From positions 1 through 64,000 of the forward strand of contig NZ_FXAR01000001.1 in assembly GCF_900177745.1 (NCBI RefSeq): a stretch of 64,000 bases of DNA, given 5' to 3'. The notes beneath the pieces were generated by a model. It searched no databases. It worked only from the letters and a program-made list of their open reading frames with translations, and had not been told where the DNA came from. Shown piece by piece: positions 57,617 to 64,000 of the stretch (its first letter is position 1; every line of letters begins with the position of its first letter). Both the position numbers and the translations under genes were made by a program. The DNA is from Corynebacterium pollutisoli (lineage in GTDB: Bacteria; Actinomycetota; Actinomycetes; Mycobacteriales; Mycobacteriaceae).

Positions 57617-58987
57617 TCAGCGGGTCAGCTCGGTGACGAAGGTGCGGATGAGCGAGAGGACGTGCGGGTCGGCGGCCAGGTCGTGGTCGAGGGCGGCCAG
57701 CAGGGCCCGGACGGGGTCGTCGGCCCGACGGGCGGCGAGCAGCTCGGCGGCGCGGGTGTCGGCGATGTCCTCGCCCCGCAGGAGGAAGGCGATCCACGCG
57801 GCGATGGAGTACGCGGCGCCGTGGCCGAGGAGGTTGTTGGCCCGTTGCGTCTTGAGGATGGGGACGGCCCGCATGCGCTGCTTGGTGCCGCCGTCGATGC
57901 CGATCTGGGCGAGGTTGTGGCGGATGCGGGGGTTGGCGAAGCGGTCGAGGAGGGCGCGTCGATAAGCGGTGATGTCGAGCCCTGGGGCGGTGAGGTGTTC
58001 GGCGGCGTCGTCCCACAGGAGCTCGACGTGGTGGCGGATCTCGCGGTCGGCGATGGCCTCGGCGACGGTGGTGTGGCCACGCAGCTGGCCCAGGTAGGCC
58101 ATGAGCGAGTGCGCGCCGTTGAGCAGCCACAACTTGCGACGCTCGAAGGGGGCGATGTCGGCGACGAACTGCGCGCCGGCCCGCTCCCAGGCGGGCCGCC
58201 CGGCGGGGAAGGAACCCTCGATGACCCAGGAGGCGAAGGGCTCGGTGACCACCGGCACGGCGTCCTCCCGGCCGGTGGCACGGGCGACCTCGGCGACGAA
58301 CTCCTCGGTGGTGGCCGGGGTGATCCGGTCGATGGAGGTCGACGGGAAGGTGACGTGCGCGGTGATCCACTCGGCCAGCTCCGGGTCGAGGGCGCGGGCG
58401 AAACCGAGGACGGAGGCGCGGGTGGTGGTGCCGTTGTCGCTGAGGTTGTCACAGCTCATCACGGCCAGGCCCCCGGCGTCGGCGGCGCGGCGGGCCCGCA
58501 GCCCGGCGACCAGGCGGCCGGCGGCGCTGAGCAGCGGGCCGTCGCTGCTGCCGACGCGCAGGGTGGCCAGGTCGGCGACGATGTCCGGGGCCTGCGTGTT
58601 GAGCTCGAGGTCCTCGGTGAGGTGGTAGCCGGCCTCGGTGACGGTGAGGGTGACCACGGCGACGTTCGCATCGGCGAGCAGCTCGATGAACCGGGCGGTG
58701 TTCTCCGCCGGGTGGGACTCCACCAGGGAGGTCATCAGCTCCGGGCTGTCGCCGTCCCCCGAGCGGGTGACCAGGGTGTACAGGCCGTCCTGGGCGGCCA
58801 GTTCCAGGGAGATGCCGGCGCTGCGGCCCGCGAAGGAGGCGTACCCCCACTCCGGGTGCTCCGGGTCGGCCTCCGCCTGCTGCGTGTACCAGACCTGGTG
58901 GGCGCGGTGGAAGGCACCGAGGCCCAGGTGGACGAGCCGGACCGGCGGGGTGGGGGAGGAGACGGTGGTGCGGTTGAGAGCGGTCAC
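57617..58987 (-). CDS. uxuB: Mannitol-dehydrogenase-family D-mannonate oxidoreductase (fructuronate reductase)
   Basis: A 456-residue long-chain polyol dehydrogenase reducing D-fructuronate to D-mannonate with NADH. LVHLGLGAFHRAHQ is the Rossmann start; FPSTSIDRITP, the EPFASWVIEG segment and KLWLLNGAHSLMAYLG (catalytic Lys and His) follow. GTG 58987 overlaps the uxaC stop (GTGA). The context with uidA and manD favours UxuB over tagaturonate reductase UxaB. Confidence 0.91.
   Translation of the reverse strand: MTALNRTTVSSPTPPVRLVHLGLGAFHRAHQVWYTQQAEADPEHPEWGYASFAGRSAGISLELAAQDGLYTLVTRSGDGDSPELMTSLVESHPAENTARFIELLADANVAVVTLTVTEAGYHLTEDLELNTQAPDIVADLATLRVGSSDGPLLSAAGRLVAGLRARRAADAGGLAVMSCDNLSDNGTTTRASVLGFARALDPELAEWITAHVTFPSTSIDRITPATTEEFVAEVARATGREDAVPVVTEPFASWVIEGSFPAGRPAWERAGAQFVADIAPFERRKLWLLNGAHSLMAYLGQLRGHTTVAEAIADREIRHHVELLWDDAAEHLTAPGLDITAYRRALLDRFANPRIRHNLAQIGIDGGTKQRMRAVPILKTQRANNLLGHGAAYSIAAWIAFLLRGEDIADTRAAELLAARRADDPVRALLAALDHDLAADPHVLSLIRTFVTELTR
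57957..57967 (+). repeat. Dispersed 11-mer CGTCGATAAGC, copy 8
   Basis: Exact copy in uxuB; the gene reads the complement as Ala-Tyr-Arg-Arg with the rare codons TAT and CGA. Confidence 0.7.
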
Positions 58988-60396
58988 AGCTTGAACACCC
59001 TTCGGGGAGAGGAGTCGATCAGGTCGACGATGATGTCGGCGGCCCGGTCCTCGGTGAGACGGTGCTCGCCGACGAGGCGGGCGAGGTAGGCGGCGTCGAC
59101 GCGGCGGGAGGTGTTGTGGCGCGCCGGGATGGAGCAGTAGGCGCGGGTGTCGTCGATGAAGCCGGAGTAGCGGGAGAAACCGGCGGCGCCGGTGGTGGCG
59201 GCCCGGTAGCGGTTCATGGCGTCGATCTCGTCGATGAACCACCAGGGGGCGCCGAGGTAGACGCTGGGGTAGTAGCCGGCGAGGGGGCCGAGTTCGCGGG
59301 AGAAGACCGTCTCGTCCATGGTGAACAGGACGAAGTGGAAGTCGGGGTTCTCGCCGAAGTCACTGAGCAGGGGCTGCAGCCCGCGGGTGTAGTCGAGGGC
59401 GAAGGGGATGTCGTGGCCGGTGTCGGCGCCGAAGCGGGCGAAGGCGCTGGCGGAGTGGTTGCGGTAGGCGCCCGGGTGCAGCGTCATCACCAGTCCGTCG
59501 TCCCGGCTCATCTCGGCGAAGCGGTAGGTCATGTTCGCCTCGAAGGCGGCGGCCTCGGCGCGGGTGGCGGTGCCGGCCCGACCCTTGTCGAAGAGGCGCT
59601 GCGCCGTGGCGTCGTCAAGCGGGGTGGTGTCGGCGTTGTGGGTGCCGTGGTCGGCGGACGTCGCGCCGTGGTCGAGGAAGTAGGCGCGGCGGTTGCGCAG
59701 CGCCTGCAGGTAGCCGGCGTAGCCGGTCTGCCCGTCACCGGCGACGTCGATGAGCTTCTCGACGTTCTCCGCGAACCCCGCGTTGTACATCTTCGTGTAC
59801 GCGTCGGGGCGGAAGGTGGGCAGCACCCGCGGGGAGAACGTCGGGTCGGCGGCCAGGGTGCGGTGGGCGGCGAGATCGTCGAGCGGGTCGTCGGTGGTGG
59901 CCAGCACCTCGAGGCCGAACGTGTCGGCCAGGGCGCGGGGGCGGAAATCGGGGCGGGCGATGACCTCGGACAGTTCGGCGTAGATGTCGTCCGGGTCGTC
60001 GGTGTTGAGGCGTTCGGGGTGGATGCCGAAGACGTGCTCGAACTCCTGCTCCAGCCAGTAGCCGGAGGCGGTGCCGGCGTACAGCGGCCAGTGCTGCTGG
60101 AAGATCCGCCAGGCGGCCTGCTTGTCGACGTCCGGGTTGCTGCCTCCCACGCCGAGGTCGGCGAGGTCGACGCCCGCGGAGTGGAGGACGCGGGTGACGT
60201 AGTGGTCGGGGGTGATCAGGAGGGTGGTGGGGTCAGGGAAGGGGTCGTCGGTGACGAACATCGCGGGGTCGAGGTGACCGTGCGGGGAGATGACGGGGAG
60301 GTCCTCGACGTGGGCCAGCAGCCGACGGGCGACGGCCCGGGTCGTGGAGTCCACCGGGAGGAGGCGGTCCGGGTGCGCGGCGTGTGAGGTGCTCAT
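58984..60396 (-). CDS. uxaC: Glucuronate (uronate) isomerase
   Basis: A 470-residue amidohydrolase-fold isomerase turning D-glucuronate into D-fructuronate. The metal motif SPHGHLDP, the NPDVDKQAAWRIFQQHWPLY region, LHPGAYRNHS and the C-terminal RRVDAAYLARLVGEHRLTEDRA are diagnostic. ATG 60396 is the first structural gene after lacI; a palindromic operator candidate lies 17-30 bases upstream. Confidence 0.95.
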   Translation of the reverse strand: MSTSHAAHPDRLLPVDSTTRAVARRLLAHVEDLPVISPHGHLDPAMFVTDDPFPDPTTLLITPDHYVTRVLHSAGVDLADLGVGGSNPDVDKQAAWRIFQQHWPLYAGTASGYWLEQEFEHVFGIHPERLNTDDPDDIYAELSEVIARPDFRPRALADTFGLEVLATTDDPLDDLAAHRTLAADPTFSPRVLPTFRPDAYTKMYNAGFAENVEKLIDVAGDGQTGYAGYLQALRNRRAYFLDHGATSADHGTHNADTTPLDDATAQRLFDKGRAGTATRAEAAAFEANMTYRFAEMSRDDGLVMTLHPGAYRNHSASAFARFGADTGHDIPFALDYTRGLQPLLSDFGENPDFHFVLFTMDETVFSRELGPLAGYYPSVYLGAPWWFIDEIDAMNRYRAATTGAAGFSRYSGFIDDTRAYCSIPARHNTSRRVDAAYLARLVGEHRLTEDRAADIIVDLIDSSPRRVFKL

Positions 60397-60405
60397 ACAA
60401 CCATC

Positions 60406-60426
60406 TCACCGCGTGAACCGCCTCAC
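60406..60426 (-). promoter_or_regulatory. Candidate operator of the uronate operon
   Basis: Two overlapping inverted repeats, TCAC-cgc-GTGA (60406-60416) and GTGA-accgcc-TCAC (60413-60426), fill the 32-bp gap between lacI and uxaC. Such a position just upstream of the first enzyme gene suits repression by the LacI-family protein. It is not a canonical TGNAANCGNTTNCA site. Confidence 0.45.
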
Positions 60427-60428
60427 AA

Positions 60429-61517
60429 TCAATGGGTTGCAGGTTGTTGCCGCAGGGTGGAGCCCCGCACGATGAGCCGGGTCGGCAGGACGCGTGGTTC
60501 GGCCGTCGGCAGCCGCATCCCGCGGACGATGGCGATGAGGTTGGCGGTGGCCACCCTCCCCAGGGTGCGCAGCGGCCCGGCCACGGTGGTCAGCCCCGGC
60601 GGCACCAGCGCGGTCAGTTCGGTGTTGTCGAAACCCAGGACCGCGACGTCGCCGGGCACGTCGACCCCCGCGTGGCGGGCCTGGTCGAGGAAGCCGACGC
60701 CGACGAGGTCGTTGAAGCAGATGACGGCGTCCGTGGGGTGGCGCTGCCAGGCGGCGAAGGCGCGCCGCCCGCCGAGGGTGGTGGGCTCGTCGACGCGGAG
60801 CTGACGGACGGTGATGCCGCTGGAGCCGCTGGTGCTCGCCGGGGGCTGGCGGGTGTAGGCGGCGGTGGCGGCGTCGGGGCCGGCCGAGTGGGGGTCGACG
60901 GCGTCGAGAAGCCCGCGCCAGCGGATCCCGTCGGCCCACGAGTCGACGGGCCCGGCCAGGTAGGTGATGCTGCGCACCCCCTGCGACTCCAGGTGGGCGA
61001 CGGCCTTGAGCACCCCTTCGTAGTTGTCGACCAGCACGCTCGGCACCCCGAGGACCGGCCGGTTGATGCACACGGTGGGCACGCGGCGGGCGATCTTCTG
61101 GATGTCGCCGTTGGCCAGGCGGGTCGACGCCAGCAGCAGCCCGTCGAAGGTGGGCAGCAGGTGTTCGAGGGTGGCCCGGGCGCGGGGCACCGATTCGTGG
61201 GTGTCGGCGATGGTCAGCAGCATGCCCTCTGCGCGGGCGGCGTGCTCGGCGCCGCGGAAGACCTCCAGGAAGAAGGGGTTGGTGATGTCGGCGACGACCA
61301 GGCCCAGGTTTCCGGTGGCGTGGGAGGCGCCGGACGGGGTGACGGTCTCGGTGTCGGTGCGGTAGCCGAGTTCGCGGGCCACCCTGCGGACCTTCTCGGC
61401 GGTGCGGAAACTCACGCGGTCGGGGCGGGAGAAGGTCCGGGACACCGTCGAGGGGGAGACGTCGGCCAGGCGCGCGATGTCGTAGATCGTCACATCTTTG
61501 TCCGCACCGTGGGTCAT
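60429..61517 (-). CDS. LacI-family transcriptional regulator of the uronate operon
   Basis: A 362-residue repressor with HTH and hinge (about 8-62; TIYDIARLADVSPSTVSRTFSRPDRVS) and a periplasmic-binding-protein-like effector domain (LGLVVADITNPFF, VCINRP, AVICFNDLVGVGFL, VAVLGFDNTEL). An unusual Ala/Thr/Ser-rich insert lies around 238-252. By position it should control uxaC-gntK with a uronate or KDG-type inducer. ATG 61517 follows a TACCAT box by six bases. Confidence 0.92.
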   Translation of the reverse strand: MTHGADKDVTIYDIARLADVSPSTVSRTFSRPDRVSFRTAEKVRRVARELGYRTDTETVTPSGASHATGNLGLVVADITNPFFLEVFRGAEHAARAEGMLLTIADTHESVPRARATLEHLLPTFDGLLLASTRLANGDIQKIARRVPTVCINRPVLGVPSVLVDNYEGVLKAVAHLESQGVRSITYLAGPVDSWADGIRWRGLLDAVDPHSAGPDAATAAYTRQPPASTSGSSGITVRQLRVDEPTTLGGRRAFAAWQRHPTDAVICFNDLVGVGFLDQARHAGVDVPGDVAVLGFDNTELTALVPPGLTTVAGPLRTLGRVATANLIAIVRGMRLPTAEPRVLPTRLIVRGSTLRQQPATH

Positions 61518-61571
61518 GGCGCCATGGTAACCGGACCGGGTGGGGGCGGCAGGGCCGGTAGGCTCGGGCCC

Positions 61572-62822
61572 ATGAAGATGCCGATCCCGGATTACCTCCA
61601 GGAGATCCTCGACCATGTCCGCGACGAGGACGGCGGTGAGGTCGCCGACTACATCCCCGAGCTCGCCGAGGCGGACCCGGATCGCCTCGCCATCGCCCTG
61701 TGCACCGCCTCGGGCCACGTCTACGAGGCGGGCCCGGACGCCGACGTCGAGTACACGATCCAGTCGATCTCCAAGCCCTTCGTCTTCGCCCTGGCGCTGC
61801 AGGAGCTGGGGCCGGAGGCGGTGCTCGACGTCGTCGGTCTCGAGCCCTCCGGGGAGGCCTTCAACGAGCTCTCCCTCGACGACAACGACAAGCGCCCCGT
61901 CAACCCGATGATCAACGCCGGTGCCATCGCGGTCAACCAGCTCATCAACGGGGAGGATTCGAGCGTGGAGGACCGCGTGGAGAAGATCCGTGACCTCTTC
62001 TCCCGCCTCGCCGGGAGGGAGCTGCACATCGACGCTGAGCTCTCCGCCTCCGAGCTCGAGGGCGCGGACCGTAACCTCTCCATCGCGCACATGCTGCGCA
62101 GCTACGACATCATCAAGGACGACGCCCACGACGCCGTCCTCTCCTACACCCACCAGTGCTCCACCCTGGTGACCACGCGTGACCTTTCGGTCATGTCCGC
62201 CACCCTGGCCAACGGCGGCACCCAGCCGGTGACGGGGGAGAGGATCCTCAGCGCCGAGGCCTGCCGCCTCACCCTCGCGGTGATGAGCTCCGCGGGCATG
62301 TACGACGGTGCGGGCCGCTGGATGGCCGGGGTGGGTATCCCGGCGAAGTCGGGGGTGGCCGGCGGGCTGATCGGCACCCTGCCGGGGCAGCTGGGCATCG
62401 CGACGTTCTCCCCGCGCCTGGACACCCAGGGCAACTCGGTGCGCGGCGTGAAGATCTTCGAGTACCTCTCCCGCGACATGGGCCTGCACCTCATGTCCTC
62501 CGACCAGCATTCCGTGCCGGGGGTGCGGTCGATCACCCGCGACGGCGACCAGACCATCATCCGCCTGCAGGGCACCATCAACTTCACGGCCGCGGAGAAC
62601 ATCCTCCACCAGCTCACCACCCACAACCTGGGCGGCGAGGAACTGGTGCTCGACGTCTCCCGGGTCACCTCCTTCAACCGGATGGGCCGCCGCATGGTCA
62701 AGGAGGGGCTGCGCCTCCTGCGCGAGGGTGGTTTCGAGTGCGCGATCTACGACCCGGAGGGCGTGGTCACCGACCTCGAGTTCTCCGACGGCACCACCGC
62801 CGACACGGTCGACAGCTTCTGA
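61572..62822 (+). CDS. glsA: Glutaminase A with C-terminal STAS domain
   Basis: A 416-residue enzyme hydrolysing glutamine to glutamate and ammonia. The serine-hydrolase core has S-x-x-K at 65-68 (QSISKPF), NPMINAGAIAV, SYTHQCSTLVT and GIPAKSGVAGG. Residues about 325-416 form a STAS domain (IIRLQGTINFTAAE; LVLDVSRVTSFNRMGRRM), absent from the E. coli enzymes. ATG 61572 follows a TAGGCT box by seven bases; it is divergent from lacI. Confidence 0.94.
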   Translation: MKMPIPDYLQEILDHVRDEDGGEVADYIPELAEADPDRLAIALCTASGHVYEAGPDADVEYTIQSISKPFVFALALQELGPEAVLDVVGLEPSGEAFNELSLDDNDKRPVNPMINAGAIAVNQLINGEDSSVEDRVEKIRDLFSRLAGRELHIDAELSASELEGADRNLSIAHMLRSYDIIKDDAHDAVLSYTHQCSTLVTTRDLSVMSATLANGGTQPVTGERILSAEACRLTLAVMSSAGMYDGAGRWMAGVGIPAKSGVAGGLIGTLPGQLGIATFSPRLDTQGNSVRGVKIFEYLSRDMGLHLMSSDQHSVPGVRSITRDGDQTIIRLQGTINFTAAENILHQLTTHNLGGEELVLDVSRVTSFNRMGRRMVKEGLRLLREGGFECAIYDPEGVVTDLEFSDGTTADTVDSF

Positions 62823-63123
62823 TGGTCTGGATCGTGTTCGGGGGGCCTTCGCCGTGGTGGTGGCCGTGTTCGCCGTGGCGCGGCGCTCCGGTGGGGGTGG
62901 TCGCGGGTTCCCCTGGTTCTGGGTGGTGTTTCCGCTGACGATGCTGGCGGTCGCGGCGTCGACCATGTTCTGGGCGGGTTTCGGGCCGGACACCTTCGAT
63001 GTCTTCGGCGGCCCCGGCCACGACCACTTCTTCTTCTGGAACCTCGCCACCACCGCCTGGCCGATCCTGGCGCTGCTCGGCGCAGCACTGTCCGTCCGGG
63101 TCTGGCACAAGGGGCGGCGCTGA
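62822..63123 (+). pseudogene. Small membrane protein, apparently frameshifted at a G6 tract
   Basis: ATG 62822 overlaps the glsA stop (TGATG) and reads MVWIVFGG, then leaves frame after ggggggcc (62840-62847). The next frame continues AFAVVVAVFAVARRSGGGG and FPWFWVVFPLTMLAVAAS to a stop at 63123. Joined with one extra G, the protein aligns with its downstream neighbour (MATEGLIVLGSFTVLIVVLVAV... FPWFWVAFPLT). Either the gene is broken, the sequence has a homopolymer error, the tract is phase-variable, or translation begins at GTG 62854. Confidence 0.6.
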
Positions 63124-63446
63124 TGGCGACTGAAGGTCTCATCGTGCTCGGGTCGTTCACTGTGCTCATCGTCGTGCTGGTCGCGGTCAGCGCTCATCCA
63201 CGCGCCGCCTTCCCCTGGTTCTGGGTCGCCTTCCCCCTCACCTGTCTGGCGGCCGTGTTCCTGCTGCACCGTCTCCTCCCGGTGTCACCGATCTCCGCCG
63301 CCTACGGCTGGACCGTGTACCTGCCGTTGCCCGGGTCCGCCTTCCTCGGCCCCTCCCTGTGGGAGCCGGTCGTGTGGTTCGCTGTGTTCTGCGGAGGAGT
63401 GCTCGCGTCGGTGCGGGCCTGGCGCCGGGGTAGTGTCGAGGAATGA
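63123..63446 (+). CDS. Small membrane protein, paralogue of the preceding gene
   Basis: A 107-residue protein with three hydrophobic segments (about 5-25, 30-50, 80-98). It shares the F-P-W-F-W-V-x-F-P-L-T core with the frameshifted gene before it. ATG 63123 overlaps that gene's stop (TGATG), and its own stop overlaps the next start (ATGA). Unknown function. Confidence 0.75.
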   Translation: MATEGLIVLGSFTVLIVVLVAVSAHPRAAFPWFWVAFPLTCLAAVFLLHRLLPVSPISAAYGWTVYLPLPGSAFLGPSLWEPVVWFAVFCGGVLASVRAWRRGSVEE

Positions 63447-64000
63447 TTCAGGCGGTCTCCTTCGGGTTGTTGGACTCCCTCAACGCCCTGCTCATCGGTG
63501 TCATCGTGGCGCTCGGCGTCATGCTGCCCCGCAACGCTGCTTATCGACGCATCGTCACCCTCCTCATCGCCGGTGACTGGTTCGGCGTCTTCGTGCTGTC
63601 CTTCATCACGATGGTCGTCTTCGACGGCATCCGGGACCTGGTGCAGCGTGCCCTGGACTCTCCGGTGTTCGGCATCCTGCTCATCATCACCGGCGTGCTC
63701 ACCTTCGTGGCCACCCTGCGTGGCGACGGCGGCGGCGACTCCCCGCTCGTCCGCCGCATCCTCGACCCCCTCCAGGCCCCGTCCTTCAAGACGGTCGTCG
63801 TCGGCTTCATCCTCGGTCTCGCCCAGTCGGCGACGTCCATCCCCTTCTTCACCGGCCTGGCCTACCTGTCGGCGGGGGACTACCACGCGGCGGTGCGCTA
63901 CGGCGGGCTCGTCGTCTACGCCAGCCTGGCGCTGAGCCTGCCGGCCCTGTCGGCGGTCTTCGTCGGCCTCGTCCGCGCCTACCCGTACTCGGTGTTCGGG
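63443..64000 (+). CDS. Multi-pass membrane protein, incomplete at the window edge
   Basis: At least 186 residues with about five hydrophobic segments (MIQAVSFGLLDSLNALLIGVIV..., LLIAGDWFGVFVLSFITMVVF, VFGILLIITGVLTFVATL, TVVVGFILGLAQSATSIPFF, GLVVYASLALSLPALSAV). The pattern suggests the GAP/Sap or LysE-like exporter group, but I cannot assign it. ATG 63443 overlaps the preceding stop. It carries copy 9 of the 11-mer. The 3' end is outside the window. Confidence 0.75.
   Translation, partial: MIQAVSFGLLDSLNALLIGVIVALGVMLPRNAAYRRIVTLLIAGDWFGVFVLSFITMVVFDGIRDLVQRALDSPVFGILLIITGVLTFVATLRGDGGGDSPLVRRILDPLQAPSFKTVVVGFILGLAQSATSIPFFTGLAYLSAGDYHAAVRYGGLVVYASLALSLPALSAVFVGLVRAYPYSVFG
63539..63549 (-). 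repeat. Dispersed 11-mer CGTCGATAAGC, copy 9
   Basis: Exact copy in the last gene, whose sense strand reads its complement as Ala-Tyr-Arg-Arg. Confidence 0.7.

Overview
The window is a GC-rich actinobacterial chromosome segment, almost certainly Corynebacterium. The evidence is a single 3,033-residue type I fatty acid synthase with a neighbouring FasR-like regulator and AcpS; the block nadE-rpmJ-nrdHIE-gntR-ctaD-serB, which I recall in nearly this order from C. glutamicum; a second block (dinG-pncB-clpS-DUF2017-P1 peptidase-rhomboid-murI-MBL phosphodiesterase-rph-rdgB-DUF3817-LprD-like) collinear with Rv1329c-Rv1343c of Mycobacterium tuberculosis; and many genes that seem to be transcribed without a leader (TANNNT box ending 6-8 bases before the start codon).

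Layout. 1-0.2 kb: 3' end of a 5S rRNA and its terminator. 0.35-3.7 kb: MacB/FtsX-type ABC exporter. 3.7-5.8 kb: AGCS sodium/amino-acid symporter with two tandem crcB fluoride-channel genes. 6-7.6 kb: pgm. 7.7-9.0 kb: DoxX/MauE-like plus DsbA-like redox pair. 9.1-9.3 kb: two identical tRNA-Ala(GGC). 9.4-11.5 kb: PNPOx-like protein, fructosamine-kinase-like protein, nadE. 11.9-15.4 kb: rpmJ and the class Ib ribonucleotide reductase genes nrdHIE behind a pair of NrdR-type boxes; nrdF is not here. 15.4-20.7 kb: FCD-GntR regulator, ctaD, serB, PTH2-like protein. 20.7-34.3 kb: Crp-like regulator, dinG, pncB and the Rv1329-1343-like housekeeping block with a MarR regulator inserted and purU. 34.4-36.6 kb: tRNA-Leu(TAG) and a three-gene envelope operon. 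36.9-48.6 kb: fasA, acpS, small genes, fasR and bcp. 48.7-51.9 kb: DUF3618, DUF305 lipoprotein, DUF222-HNH protein, SixA-like phosphatase, PncA.

51.9-61.5 kb is the accessory highlight: a minus-strand beta-glucuronide/hexuronate operon, lacI-uxaC-uxuB-uidA-transporter-manD-gntK. Glucuronides would be imported, hydrolysed by UidA to glucuronate, isomerised by UxaC to fructuronate, reduced by UxuB to mannonate and dehydrated by ManD to 2-keto-3-deoxygluconate. No KDG kinase or KDPG aldolase is present, so the last steps are encoded elsewhere. The transporter is a GPH symporter fused to a cytidylate-kinase-like domain, which is the most unusual protein in the window. 61.6-64 kb: glutaminase with a STAS domain, followed by overlapping small membrane-protein genes, the first of which looks frameshifted at a G6 tract; the last gene runs off the window.

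Across the window the 11-mer CGTCGATAAGC occurs nine times, in both orientations, in intergenic DNA and in several reading frames of unrelated genes, and a one-base variant of it builds both arms of a perfect 40-bp palindrome after the DsbA-like gene. This looks like an undescribed dispersed DNA-level signal.
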